Source: Roseateles sp. (GTDB lineage Bacteria > Pseudomonadota > Gammaproteobacteria > Burkholderiales > Burkholderiaceae_C). Taken from it: a DNA stretch of 64,000 nucleotides. A program made the position numbers and the translations under genes. The stretch covers positions 1-64,000 of the forward strand of contig JACDQM010000030.1 of the NCBI GenBank assembly GCA_015657635.1. The letters run 5' to 3'. This document shows, piece by piece, positions 35,960 to 44,922 of this stretch. The notes under the pieces were generated by a model. The model worked only from the letters and a program-made list of their open reading frames with translations, had not been told where the DNA came from and ran no database searches. How positions within the stretch are numbered: the stretch's first letter is position 1; each line of letters opens with the position of its first letter.

Positions 35960-37056
35960 GCCCGGCCTTCCAGCCCCCGCAAGGCCTGGCGCGCGGTGTC
36001 CTGCGCCTGCTCGACGATGCGCTGCTTCCACTCGTCAGTGTCGACATAGAAGGCATCGCGGATGCGCTGCTTGATCTGCGCGGCCAGCTCAGCCGGCGCC
36101 TCGGGATGGGCTTCCAGCCAGTGGTCGCCGCGCAGCGACTGGGTCACCTCGCTCCAGGGCACCGTGCCGTATTCCAGCGCGACGCCGGTGTAGCGCGCCT
36201 CGGGGCAGGCGTCGAAGATGGCGCCCCACATCAGGCCTTGCAGCAGGGCCGAGGTGGAACTGCCGTCGTAGATCGAGGTCACCTTCTGGCCCCACCACTG
36301 GCGCGCGCGGGCAATCGCCGCCGCGTCGTCGCGGCCGGCCCAGATCAGCTCACCCAGGCCGCTAGGGCCGAGGCCGGTGTGCAGATCGATCCAGGCGATG
36401 TCCTGGGCACCGCGGCCATGCTCTTCAAGCACATGGCGCAAGGTCACATTGCTCCAGGTCGGCGCCTGGCCGCCGTAGAACAGGCCCTGCTCATAGGCGT
36501 ACTGCCCGCCGCTCATCGCGGCCTGCAGGCCGCGCTCGCCATGGCGGGCGGCGTAATCCTTCAGCACGGCCTCGTCAGCCTCGCTGGGCGGCCAGTGCGC
36601 AGGCACCACCGCGGCGGCGATCTCGTCGTAGCCGGGGTTGGCGGGCAGGGGCTGGTGGTGACGGAAGTCCAGGAAGTTGCGGTTCAGGTCCACGCCTTCC
36701 TGCGTGACGCGGCGCCAGAACGAGAAGCCATGCGGATTGAGCGCGTGGATGTAGAGCACGGCCACGCCGGCGGCCTTCACCGCGGCATGCCAGCTCGGGT
36801 CGCGCAGCAGCGCGATCTGCACGCCGGAGCCGCAATAGCCTTCCACGCCATGGCAGGCGCTGCTGATGATCAGCAACTTCTTGGCCGCACCCGGCGCAGC
36901 GCCCTGGCGCACCACATCCATCGCCAGGCGTTCGCCATCGCGGCCCAAGAGCGGATGCCAGTGCGGCTCGTTGTCCAGGCCGGCCGCTTCAACGGCGGCG
37001 AGAAACTTCTCGCGCGCCTCGGCGTAGCTTTGCGAGAAGTGCAGGGCGGCGCTCAT
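35956..37056 (-). CDS. DUF2817 family metallocarboxypeptidase-like protein
   Basis: A 366-residue cytoplasmic protein related to M14 zinc carboxypeptidases. Visible blocks are SSACHGVEGYCGSG (His and Glu as metal ligands), HALNPHGFSFWRRV, GVDLNRNFLDF, AWIDLHTGLGPSG (third ligand His) and ALEYGTVPW (catalytic Glu). These are the DUF2817 signature positions. It is followed by the GST gene with a TTGA overlap and preceded by the M20 amidohydrolase gene with a 1-bp gap, so the three form one minus-strand operon of peptide- or conjugate-processing enzymes. Confidence 0.88.
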   Translation of the reverse strand: MSAALHFSQSYAEAREKFLAAVEAAGLDNEPHWHPLLGRDGERLAMDVVRQGAAPGAAKKLLIISSACHGVEGYCGSGVQIALLRDPSWHAAVKAAGVAVLYIHALNPHGFSFWRRVTQEGVDLNRNFLDFRHHQPLPANPGYDEIAAAVVPAHWPPSEADEAVLKDYAARHGERGLQAAMSGGQYAYEQGLFYGGQAPTWSNVTLRHVLEEHGRGAQDIAWIDLHTGLGPSGLGELIWAGRDDAAAIARARQWWGQKVTSIYDGSSTSALLQGLMWGAIFDACPEARYTGVALEYGTVPWSEVTQSLRGDHWLEAHPEAPAELAAQIKQRIRDAFYVDTDEWKQRIVEQAQDTARQALRGLEGRA

Positions 37057-37057
37057 C

Positions 37058-38254
37058 TCAGGGGCGCGGATTGTTCAGCCACGCTTCTGCCATCTTCACC
37101 CACATCGAGCCGCCCAGCGGGATCAGCTCGTCGTTGAAGTCGTAGCTGGGGTTGTGCAGCATGCATGGGCCCAGGCCATGGCCGCCGACGCGGTGGCTGC
37201 CGTCGCCATTGCCGATCAGGAAGTAGCAGCCGGGCTTCTCCAGCAGGAAGTAGCTGAAGTCTTCAGCGCCCATCGTCGGTTCGAACTCCTGCACGTTGTC
37301 GCTGCCCACCATCTCGGTCAGCACGTTGCGCACGAACTCGGTCTCCTTCGGGTGGTTGATGGTGGGCGGGTAGTTGCGGGTGAAGGAAAACTCCACCGTG
37401 CAGTCGAAGGCCGCGCCGATCGACTCGGCCACCGCCTGCATGCGGCGCTCGATCAGGTCCAGCACCTCCAGCGTGAAGGTGCGCACCGTGCCTTCGAGCA
37501 CGCAGGCGTCGGGGATCACATTGGTGGCCTCGCCGGCATGGATCATCGTCACCGAGATCACGCCGGCATCGATCGGGCGCTTGTTGCGCGTGATGATGGT
37601 CTGGAAGCCCTGCACCATCTGGCAGGCCACCGGCACCGGGTCCACACCGACGTGCGGCAGTGCGGCGTGGCCGCCCTTGCCGCGCACGGTGATCTTGAAT
37701 TCATTGCTGGATGCGAACACCGGCCCGTTCTTCAGTGCGAACTGCCCGGCCGCCATGCCGGGCCAGTTGTGGGCGCCGAACATCGCCTCCATCGGGAAGA
37801 GCTTGAACAGCCCATCCTTGATCATTTCGCGCGCGCCGCCGCCGCCTTCTTCGGCCGGCTGGAACACCAGATAGACGGTGCCATCGAAATTGCGGTTCGT
37901 GGCCAGGTGCTTGGCCGCCGCCAGCAGCATCGCGGTGTGGCCGTCATGGCCGCAGGCGTGCATCTTGCCGGGGTAGGTGCTGGCGTGGGCGAAGTGGTTG
38001 TGTTCGGTCATCGGCAGCGCGTCGATGTCGGCGCGCAGGCCCACCGCGCGGTCGGACGTGCCGTTCTTGACGATGCCCACCACGCCGGTCGTGCCCAGGC
38101 CGCGGTGCACCGGGATGCCCCATTCGGTCAGGGCCTTGGCGATCAGGTCCGAGGTGCGCTCTTCCTGGAAGCAGAGCTCAGGGTGGGCGTGGATATCTCG
38201 TCGCAGGGTGGCGATGCTGGATGCATCGGCCAGGATGGAATCGATCAGCTTCAT
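37058..38254 (-). CDS. M20D-family amidohydrolase (hippurate-hydrolase type)
   Basis: A 398-residue metallohydrolase that cleaves N-acyl amino acids or conjugates. Metal-site motifs are KMHACGHDGHTAMLLAAA, FQPAEEGGGGAR (catalytic Glu) and the late His in MLHNPSYDFND. The start MKLIDSILADASSIATLRRDIHAHPEL (quoted up to 20 residues: MKLIDSILADASSIATLRRD) is typical of the group, so ATG 38254 is preferred over 38344, which adds 30 residues. First gene of the minus-strand operon with DUF2817 and GST. Divergent from the molybdopterin oxidoreductase (125-bp intergenic). Confidence 0.9.
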   Translation of the reverse strand: MKLIDSILADASSIATLRRDIHAHPELCFQEERTSDLIAKALTEWGIPVHRGLGTTGVVGIVKNGTSDRAVGLRADIDALPMTEHNHFAHASTYPGKMHACGHDGHTAMLLAAAKHLATNRNFDGTVYLVFQPAEEGGGGAREMIKDGLFKLFPMEAMFGAHNWPGMAAGQFALKNGPVFASSNEFKITVRGKGGHAALPHVGVDPVPVACQMVQGFQTIITRNKRPIDAGVISVTMIHAGEATNVIPDACVLEGTVRTFTLEVLDLIERRMQAVAESIGAAFDCTVEFSFTRNYPPTINHPKETEFVRNVLTEMVGSDNVQEFEPTMGAEDFSYFLLEKPGCYFLIGNGDGSHRVGGHGLGPCMLHNPSYDFNDELIPLGGSMWVKMAEAWLNNPRP

Positions 38255-38379
38255 GGGCAGGGGCTCCGTTTTAAGGCGGCCATCAGGCCGCCCTGCAGGG
38301 TGTCGGACCAGTTTACTCGGCGGGGTTTGGCATGGCATGACCAAGGTCTCACGACTGGGCGATGTGCAATAGTTCGGCC

Positions 38380-40419
38380 ATGAGTGAAAGTACTGCCCCG
38401 ACCGCGAACACCACCACCACCGTCAAGGGCGCCTGCCCGCACGACTGTCCCGATACCTGCGCGCTGCGCATCACGGTGGAGGGCGGCCGCGTCATCAAGG
38501 TGCAGGGCCAGCCCGACCATCCCAGCACCCATGGTGCGCTGTGCACCAAGGTCTCGCGCTACCCCGAGCGCACCTACCACCCCGAGCGCGTGCTGCGGCC
38601 GATGAAGCGCATCAGCGCCAAGACCGAGCCGCCGCGCTTCGAGCCGGTGAGCTGGAGCGAGGCGCTGAGCGACATCGCCGCCCGCCTGAAGGCCATTGCC
38701 GCGCGCGATCCGCAAGCCATCCAGCCCTATAGCTATGCCGGCACCATGGGCCTGATCCAGGGCGAGGCGATGGCCGGACGCTTCTTCAACAAACTGGGCG
38801 CGGCGCGGCTGGACCGCACCATCTGCGCCTCGGCCGGTGCGGCGGCGCTGAGCGCCACCTACGGCCACAAGCTGGGCATGCACCTGCCTTTCTTTGCCGA
38901 GAGCCAGCTGATCCTGATCTGGGGCAGCAACTCGATCGCCTCGAACCTGCATTTCTGGACCTATGCCAACCAGGCCAAACGCAATGGCGCCAAGCTGATC
39001 TGCATTGACCCGCGCAAGACCGAGACGGCCGATAAATGCCACCAGCACATCGCGCTGCTGCCCGGCACCGACGGTGCGCTGGCGCTGGGCCTGATGCACG
39101 AGTTGATCACGCATGACTGGCTGGACCACGATTACATCGCCCGCCATGTCGACGGCTTCGAGGAGCTGAAGGCTCGCGCCCTGGCCTGGACTCCCGAGAA
39201 GACCGCTGCCGTCTGCGGCATCACCGCCGATGAGGTGCGCGGCCTGGCGCGCGACTATGCGCAGGCCAAGCCGGCCGCGATCCGCCTGAACTACGGCATG
39301 CAGCGCGTGCGCGGCGGCGGCAATGCGGTGCGCCTGGTGGCGCTGCTGCCCTGCCTGACGGGCGCCTGGCGCTCGCGCGCCGGCGGCCTGCTGCTGTCCA
39401 GCTCGGGCTGGTTCGCACCCTTCAAGAATCCGCAGCTGGAGCGCCCCGATCTGCTGGCCGGGCGCCAGCCGCGCATGGTCAATATGAGCAGCATCGGTGA
39501 CGCGCTGCTGGACGAGACGCTGGCGCCGCGCATCGAAGCGCTGATCGTCTACAACAGCAACCCGGTGGCGGTGGCGCCCGAGTCGCCCAAGGTGCTCAAA
39601 GGCTTCCAGCGCAGCGATTTGTTCACCGTGGTGCTGGAACACTTCATGACCGACACCGCCGACCTGGCGGACTATGTGCTGCCGGCCACCACCCAGCTGG
39701 AGCATCTGGATGTGCACACCAGCTATGGCCACACCGATATCCTGATCAACCACCCGGCGGTGGCGCCGCTGGGCGAGGCCAAGCCCAACACGCAGATCTT
39801 CCGCGAGCTGGCTGCTGCGATGGGCTTCAACGATGCCTGCTTCGCCGAAACGGACGAACAGCTGGCGCGTCAGGCCTTCACCGCAGAGATTGATTTCGAC
39901 GCGCTGGCCGAGCAGGGCTGGCAGAGTCTGCCCATCGCCGAGGCGCCTTTTGCCGACGGCGGCTTCGCCACGCCGAACGGCCGCGCGCAGGCCGCCGGTG
40001 CCGACTACCTGCCCAACTACGAAAGCCAGCAGTCCACGCCGGCACTGGCTGCGCGCTTTCCGCTGGCGATGATCTCGCCGCCGGCGCGCAACTTCCTCAA
40101 TTCATCATTCGTCAATGTGAAGAGCCTGCGCGATATCGAGGGCGAGCCGCTGCTGGAGATCCATGCCGACGACGCCGCCGCGCGCGGCCTGGCCGATGGC
40201 GGCCTGGTGCGGGTGTTCAATGAGCGCGGTAGCTACCACTGCAAGGCCAGCATCAGCGCCCGCGCGCGCCCCGGCGTGGTCAACGGCCTGGGTGTGTGGT
40301 GGCGCAAGCTCGGGCCGCGTGGCAGCAATGTCAATGAAGTGACGCACCAGCGCCTGACCGATATGGGCGAGGCGCCGTGCTTCTACGACTGCCTGGTCGA
40401 GGTGGAAGCCAGCGCATGA
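38380..40419 (+). CDS. Molybdopterin oxidoreductase (DMSO-reductase superfamily)
   Basis: A 679-residue bis-MGD enzyme. An N-terminal [4Fe-4S] cluster is formed by CPHDCPDTC with a fourth Cys in GALCTKV. The catalytic domain has PYSYAGTMGLIQGEAMAGRF (in part), LIWGSNSIASNLHFW, CIDPRKTET and the dinucleotide-binding C-terminal domain from PLAMISPPARNFLNSSF. No Tat signal is seen, so it is cytoplasmic. Reaction and partner are unknown. The predicted-aminopeptidase gene overlaps its stop by 4 bases. Confidence 0.9.
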   Translation: MSESTAPTANTTTTVKGACPHDCPDTCALRITVEGGRVIKVQGQPDHPSTHGALCTKVSRYPERTYHPERVLRPMKRISAKTEPPRFEPVSWSEALSDIAARLKAIAARDPQAIQPYSYAGTMGLIQGEAMAGRFFNKLGAARLDRTICASAGAAALSATYGHKLGMHLPFFAESQLILIWGSNSIASNLHFWTYANQAKRNGAKLICIDPRKTETADKCHQHIALLPGTDGALALGLMHELITHDWLDHDYIARHVDGFEELKARALAWTPEKTAAVCGITADEVRGLARDYAQAKPAAIRLNYGMQRVRGGGNAVRLVALLPCLTGAWRSRAGGLLLSSSGWFAPFKNPQLERPDLLAGRQPRMVNMSSIGDALLDETLAPRIEALIVYNSNPVAVAPESPKVLKGFQRSDLFTVVLEHFMTDTADLADYVLPATTQLEHLDVHTSYGHTDILINHPAVAPLGEAKPNTQIFRELAAAMGFNDACFAETDEQLARQAFTAEIDFDALAEQGWQSLPIAEAPFADGGFATPNGRAQAAGADYLPNYESQQSTPALAARFPLAMISPPARNFLNSSFVNVKSLRDIEGEPLLEIHADDAAARGLADGGLVRVFNERGSYHCKASISARARPGVVNGLGVWWRKLGPRGSNVNEVTHQRLTDMGEAPCFYDCLVEVEASA

Positions 40420-41489
40420 GGCCTTGGCTGGCGGCCTTGAGCCTGGCGCTGCTGAGCGGCTGCGCCCAGGTCGGCTATCTGGGGCAGGCGGTGGGCGGCC
40501 ATCTGGAGCTGCTGGCCAAGGCCAAGCCGGTGGACGAATGGCTGGCCCAGCCCGATCTGGCGCCCGCGCTGCGTGAGCGCCTCATGCTCAGCCAGCAGAT
40601 GCGCGAGTTCGCGGTGCGCGAGCTGGCGCTGCCGGACAACGCCAGCTACCGCCGCTATGCCGATCTGCAGCGGCCGGCGGTGGTCTGGAATGTGGTGGCC
40701 GCGCCCGAGCTGAGCCTGCAACTGAAGACCTGGTGCTATCCGCTGATGGGCTGTGCCGGCTACCGCGGCTTCTTCGCCCGCGAGCAGGCCGAGGCACTGG
40801 CGGCCGAGCTGCGCGGCCAGGGCTGGGATGTCTGGGTCTACGGCGTGCCGGCCTACTCCACCTTGGGCTGGACCAATTGGATGGGGGGCGATCCGCTGCT
40901 GAGCACCTTCATCCGTTACCCCGAGCCCGAGCTGGCCGGCCTGATCTTCCACGAGCTGGCGCACCAGGTGCTGTATGTGGCTGACGACACCGCCTTCAAC
41001 GAGAGCTATGCCAGCGCGGTTGAGCAGCTGGGCCTGCAAGCCTGGCTGGCGCAGCGCGGTGCGCAAGGGCCTGTCGACGCTGCCGCCCACGCCCAGCGCC
41101 AGCAGCGACGTGCCGAGTTCCAGGCGCTGACCGCCCGCTACCGCCAGCAGCTGGATGCGCTCTACCGCAGCCGCCTTGCCCCTCAGGCCCAGCGCGAGCA
41201 CAAGGCCGGGCTGCTGGCCGCCATGCGCGCCGAGCATGCCGCGCTGCGTGACGGCCCCTGGGGCGCTGACAAACGATATGACGCGTGGATGGCCGGCGCC
41301 AGCAACGCCAGCCTGGCCATCCAGGCCGCCTATTCAGACCTGACCCCGGGTTTTGTGGCCCTGTTCGAACGGCAGCAGCGCGACTGGGGCCGCTTTCATG
41401 CCGAGGTGCGCCGCCTGGCCGCGCTGCCGCCCGAACAGCGCCGCCGCGAACTCGGCGATGATGTCAGCAAGACAAAGCCGCAACCCTAG
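40416..41489 (+). CDS. Predicted aminopeptidase, lipoprotein (COG4324-like)
   Basis: A 357-residue lipoprotein with leader MRPWLAALSLALLSGCAQVG (lipobox LSGC). The metallopeptidase motif FHELAHQVLYVADDTAFNESYA supplies HExxH and a downstream Glu. CYPLMGCAGYRGFF and VPAYSTLGWTNW are other conserved segments of the predicted-aminopeptidase family. The start is taken at ATG 40416, in the ATGA overlap with the upstream oxidoreductase; earlier starts lack the lipoprotein signal. The long helical C-terminus (RRAEFQALTARYRQQLDALY) may form a coiled coil. Confidence 0.88.
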   Translation: MRPWLAALSLALLSGCAQVGYLGQAVGGHLELLAKAKPVDEWLAQPDLAPALRERLMLSQQMREFAVRELALPDNASYRRYADLQRPAVVWNVVAAPELSLQLKTWCYPLMGCAGYRGFFAREQAEALAAELRGQGWDVWVYGVPAYSTLGWTNWMGGDPLLSTFIRYPEPELAGLIFHELAHQVLYVADDTAFNESYASAVEQLGLQAWLAQRGAQGPVDAAAHAQRQQRRAEFQALTARYRQQLDALYRSRLAPQAQREHKAGLLAAMRAEHAALRDGPWGADKRYDAWMAGASNASLAIQAAYSDLTPGFVALFERQQRDWGRFHAEVRRLAALPPEQRRRELGDDVSKTKPQP

Positions 41490-41501
41490 GAGCACCCGAG
41501 C

Positions 41502-41852
41502 ATGGCCGACATCCACATCCACCGCGAACACAGCCTGGGCCTGGAGCGCGCCCGCGAGATCGCCTGGGACTGGGCCGAGCAGGTCGAGCAGAAGTTCGAC
41601 ATGGAATGCACGGTGCTGGAAGGCGAGACCAGCGACACCGTCAGCTTCAGCCGCTCTGGCGTCAAGGGCGAGCTGATCGTCACGGCCGAGCATTTCGAGC
41701 TCAGCGCCAAGCTGGGTCTGCTGCTGGGCGCCTTCCGCGGCAGCATCGAAGCCGAGGTGCAGAAGGAGCTGGACACGCTGCTGAGCAACGCCAAGCCGGC
41801 CAAGACGAAGGCCGTGGCGGCAGCGAAAAGCGGCGCCAAGAAGAAGGCCTGA
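41502..41852 (+). CDS. Polyhydroxyalkanoic acid system family protein
   Basis: A 116-residue protein of the PHA_gran_rgn family (PF09650). The start DIHIHREHSLGLERAREIAWDWAEQVEQKF and the segment GELIVTAEHFELSAKLGLLLG are typical (quoted pieces: HSLGLERAREIA and FELSAKLG). The tail KPAKTKAVAAAKSGAKKKA is Lys/Ala-rich as in phasin-like or DNA-binding granule proteins. It follows the aminopeptidase by 12 bp and ends at a strong hairpin. It sits next to an acyl-CoA-binding protein and a wax-ester synthase, which suggests a storage-lipid neighbourhood. Confidence 0.85.
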   Translation: MADIHIHREHSLGLERAREIAWDWAEQVEQKFDMECTVLEGETSDTVSFSRSGVKGELIVTAEHFELSAKLGLLLGAFRGSIEAEVQKELDTLLSNAKPAKTKAVAAAKSGAKKKA

Positions 41853-41873
41853 ATCGGCCGACGCCTGAACGAC

Positions 41874-41898
41874 AACGGCGGCCATGGGCCGCCGTTTT
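41874..41898. terminator. Hairpin terminator between convergent genes
   Basis: AACGGCGGCC (41874-41883) pairs perfectly with GGCCGCCGTT (41887-41896), with a 3-base loop, and four T's follow on the plus strand. It can end the plus-strand PHA-system transcript and probably also the convergent acyl-CoA-binding-protein transcript. Confidence 0.8.
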
Positions 41899-41926
41899 CA
41901 CTGCTTGTGCCGGGTGGGCTGACGAC

Positions 41927-42181
41927 TTACTTCAGCGATTCGATCAGGTCGATGTACTGCTGCATCGCGTCGTCGGTGCTGGTGCCCTTGAGGGCGGCCC
42001 AGGCGTCGTACTTGGCGCGGCCGACCATGTCGGTGAAGCCGGGGCGCGAGCCTTCCACATCGCCGCTGCTGCCTTGCTTGAAGAGCGCGTAGATCTTCAG
42101 CAGCGTCATATTGTCCGGACGCTCGGGCAGGTTCTTGGACTCGGCCATGGCCGCTTCAAACTTTTCCTTGAGGCTCATCAT
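41927..42181 (-). CDS. Acyl-CoA-binding protein
   Basis: An 84-residue four-helix protein that binds long-chain acyl-CoA and delivers it to acyltransferases. The typical core is seen: FEAAMAESKNLPERPDN, LLKIYALFKQGSSGDV and KYDAWAALKGTSTDDAMQQYI, including the Tyr and Lys residues that contact the acyl-CoA phosphate. ATG 42178 (second Met) is an alternative start. Divergent from the WS/DGAT gene, so the two could share control; its cargo would be the substrate of that enzyme. Confidence 0.92.
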   Translation of the reverse strand: MMSLKEKFEAAMAESKNLPERPDNMTLLKIYALFKQGSSGDVEGSRPGFTDMVGRAKYDAWAALKGTSTDDAMQQYIDLIESLK

Positions 42182-42302
42182 GTCTCCTGGGTGATGGGTT
42201 GAACCCGACTTGGTGACAATCGGGATGGACGGCGACGATGTTACCCAGCATCGTGTGGATTGGTCACTCTAGAGCGACAGAACGACACAACAGGAGACAG
42301 TC

Positions 42303-43733
42303 TTGGCCTCAGCACAGGAACGCATGTCGCGGGTGGATACCGCCTGGCTTCGGATGGATACCGAGGCGAATCTGATGATGATCGTCGGTGTCTGGTTCAT
42401 CCGTCCCGGCATCACGGTGGCGGCGCTGCGCGAACGGGTGGAGGCCCGCCTGCTGCAGTACGCGCGCTTTCGCCAGCGCGTGCTGCAGGACGCACTGGGC
42501 GCGGTCTGGGAAGAGGACGAAGACTTCGACATCAACCGCCATGTGCTGCAAGAGATCCTGTTGCCGCGGCGCGGGCAGTCGCGCCAGGCGGCCTTGCAGC
42601 AGCGTGTGGCCGAGTTGGCCGCCACGCCGCTGGACGCCGCGCATCCGCTGTGGCAGTTCCAGCTGGTGGAAGACTATGAGAACGGACAGAGTGCCCTGAT
42701 CGCGCGCATCCATCACTGCATCGCCGATGGCGTGGCGCTGATCACCGTGATGCTGTCCATCACCGACGGCGGCAAGGCGCCGCCCCGGCGCAAGCAGCAG
42801 CCGCGTGATGACCAGGACTGGCTGACCGATATGCTGCTGCGCCCGATCAGCGACATGACCATCAAGGCCATCCATCTGGCCGGTGACGGCGTCGGCAAGT
42901 CGGTGGACGTGCTGGCGCATCCGCCGCATCCGATCGACAGCTCGGTGGACATGGCGCGCATGGGCTACCAGGCGGTCAGCGATGTGGCGGCCTTTGCGCT
43001 GATGGAGGATGACTCGCCCACGCTGCTCAAGGGCCCGCCCGGCACGCGCAAGAAAGTGGCCTGGGATGATGGCCTGCCGCTGGACGCCGTCAAGGCCGTG
43101 GGCAAGGCGATGAACGCGTCGGTCAACGATGTGCTGCTGTCCTGCGTGGCCGGCGCCTTCGGCCGCTATCTCAGCGCACAGGGCGAGAACCCCAGCGGCA
43201 AGGAAATCCGTGTGATGGTGCCGGTGAACCTGCGCCCGCTGGAGAAAGCCTATCAGCTGGGCAACCGCTTCGGCCTGGTGCCGCTGGTGCTGCCGATCGG
43301 CATTGCCAATCCGGTGGAGCGCCTCTACGCGGTACGTCAGCGCATGCAGGAGTTGAAGGGCAGCTTCCAGCCGGTGCTGGCCTTCGGCCTGCTGTCGGTG
43401 GCGGGCCTGCTGATCAAGCCGGTGCAGCACGCGATGCTGGGCATCTTCGCCAAGAAGACCACCGCGGTGATGACCAATGTGCCCGGCCCGGCCGAGGCGC
43501 TGAAGTTCTGCGGCAGCACGGTGGAACGGGTGATGTTCTGGGTGCCGCAATCCGGCGACATCGGCGTCGGCGTGTCCATCCTGACCTATGCCGGCAATGT
43601 GCAGTTCGGCCTGATTACGGCCGAGGCGCTGGTGCCGGAGCCGCAGGCCATCATTGACCACTTCGAGCCTGAGTTCAACAAGCTGCTGATGCTGACGCTG
43701 ATGCTGCCCTGGGGCGAAGAGAACGAGTTCTGA
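42303..43733 (+). CDS. Wax ester synthase / diacylglycerol acyltransferase
   Basis: A 476-residue WS/DGAT that transfers acyl groups from acyl-CoA to alcohols or diacylglycerol, producing storage lipids. The active-site motif HHxxxDG is RIHHCIADGV (His137-His138), and the conserved block VMTNVPGP lies later, with NDVLLSCVAGAFGRYL and MVPVNLRP. The start is TTG: AGGAGA at 42292-42297 lies 5 bases upstream, while the first ATG (42324) has none. Divergent from the acyl-CoA-binding protein gene. Length is normal for the family. Confidence 0.92.
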   Translation: MASAQERMSRVDTAWLRMDTEANLMMIVGVWFIRPGITVAALRERVEARLLQYARFRQRVLQDALGAVWEEDEDFDINRHVLQEILLPRRGQSRQAALQQRVAELAATPLDAAHPLWQFQLVEDYENGQSALIARIHHCIADGVALITVMLSITDGGKAPPRRKQQPRDDQDWLTDMLLRPISDMTIKAIHLAGDGVGKSVDVLAHPPHPIDSSVDMARMGYQAVSDVAAFALMEDDSPTLLKGPPGTRKKVAWDDGLPLDAVKAVGKAMNASVNDVLLSCVAGAFGRYLSAQGENPSGKEIRVMVPVNLRPLEKAYQLGNRFGLVPLVLPIGIANPVERLYAVRQRMQELKGSFQPVLAFGLLSVAGLLIKPVQHAMLGIFAKKTTAVMTNVPGPAEALKFCGSTVERVMFWVPQSGDIGVGVSILTYAGNVQFGLITAEALVPEPQAIIDHFEPEFNKLLMLTLMLPWGEENEF

Positions 43734-44106
43734 TCGAAGCCACGGCTGAGGAGCGCCGTGGAAGGCGCGCTCGCGATGCCATGCCTGGCACCGCCCCGCT
43801 GAGTGGGCGATCCAACAGCGCCCGTCGGGATGGCGGCCTGGTGTTGCGCGGCAGCGGTCCCCCAATCAGGGGACAGCGGCGCTGGCTGATTCTTTCCATC
43901 CGCGGCCGACCCGCTCCTCGCGCGCCTGATCACCGCTGCGCCCGTGCTGCCGCGCGCGCCGGCCAGCATTGAGCCTTCGCCGCGCGAGCGCAGCCCGGGC
44001 TGGAGCGGGCGCCGCTGCTGCACTGAGCATCAGCCGGTTCTGCCTGACACGCGGCGGCCTGGGCAGTGGGCTATCCTGCACAGGTGTTCTGCTGAACCAC
44101 CCCCAC
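43734..44106. other. Intergenic region after WS/DGAT
   Basis: 373 bases with no gene I can support. A hairpin, CCACGGC (43740-43746) with GCCGTGG (43755-43761), lies 6 bases after the WS/DGAT stop and may end that transcript, though no T-run follows. Another inverted repeat, GTCCCC/GGGGAC, lies near 43856-43873. The promoter of the PstS-like gene must lie toward the right end. Confidence 0.5.
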
Positions 44107-44922
44107 ATGATGCAAAGCTTGTCCATAGGCAGACCGCTGGCAGTGCTGGCGCTGGTGGGCTTGGCGCTTGGCGCGCAGGCCGAAGTTCTGAGCATCGGCG
44201 GCACGGGCGCTGCATTGGGCACCATGCGCCTGCTGGGCGAGGCCTATGCCCGGCAGCAGCCGGGGCTGAGCGTGCAGGTGCTGCCCAGCATGGGCAGCGG
44301 CGGTGGCATCAAGGCGGTGCTGGCCGGCGCCATCCAGCTCGCGGTGAGCGCGCGGCCGCTCAGTGCGCCGGAGCAACAGGCCGGCGCCCAGGCGGTGGAG
44401 TACGGGCGCACGCCCTTCGTCTTTGCCACGCAGAGCAGCAACAAGGCGCGCGGTATCAACAGCCAGGAGCTGGTCGAGATCTATGCCGGCCGGCTGGAGC
44501 GCTGGCCCGACGGCACGCCGATCCGGCTGGTGTTGCGGCCGGTCGGCGATGCCGACAGCGAGACCATCAAATCGATCTCGCCGGCAATGCGCGAGGCCAA
44601 GCTGGCGGCCGAGCAGCGCAAGGGCATGTTGTTCGCGGTCACCGACCAGGACGCGGCCGATGCGCTGGAGCGCACGCCCGGCAGTTTCGGTCCGGCCACG
44701 CTGGCTCTGCTGATCAGCGAGAAGCGTGCGCTGAAGGCCTTGACGCTGAACGGTGTGCCGCCTGAACCGCGCCATCTTGCCGATGGCCGCTACCCGTTTG
44801 CCAAGTCCCTGCTGCTGGTCAGCGGGCCGCGCTCCAGTGCTGCCGCGCACGGCTTCATCGAGTTCACCCGCACGCCGGCGGGCCGCGAGATCCTGCTGCG
44901 CAACGGCTACTGGGTGCCATGA
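44107..44922 (+). CDS. PstS-like periplasmic substrate-binding protein
   Basis: A 271-residue periplasmic binding protein of the phosphate-binding (PBP2) type. The signal peptide MMQSLSIGRPLAVLALVGLA is followed by EVLSIGGTGAALGTMRLLGEA. The loop SMGSGGGIKAVLAGAIQLAVSARPLS corresponds to the SGSG-type anion-binding turn of PstS. The lobe crossing lies near RTPFVFATQSSNKARGINSQELVEIYAG (quoted as ARGINSQELVEIYAG). No permease or ATPase is adjacent. Instead the stop overlaps a GGDEF/EAL gene by 4 bases, so the protein is more likely a sensor input than a transporter subunit. Confidence 0.82.
   Translation: MMQSLSIGRPLAVLALVGLALGAQAEVLSIGGTGAALGTMRLLGEAYARQQPGLSVQVLPSMGSGGGIKAVLAGAIQLAVSARPLSAPEQQAGAQAVEYGRTPFVFATQSSNKARGINSQELVEIYAGRLERWPDGTPIRLVLRPVGDADSETIKSISPAMREAKLAAEQRKGMLFAVTDQDAADALERTPGSFGPATLALLISEKRALKALTLNGVPPEPRHLADGRYPFAKSLLLVSGPRSSAAAHGFIEFTRTPAGREILLRNGYWVP

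Noticed and set aside
42227-42262. Inverted repeat ACGATG/CATCGT between acyl-CoA-binding protein and WS/DGAT genes
   Set aside because: Arms of only 6 bases with an 8-base loop in GC-rich DNA; chance is too likely to list as an operator.
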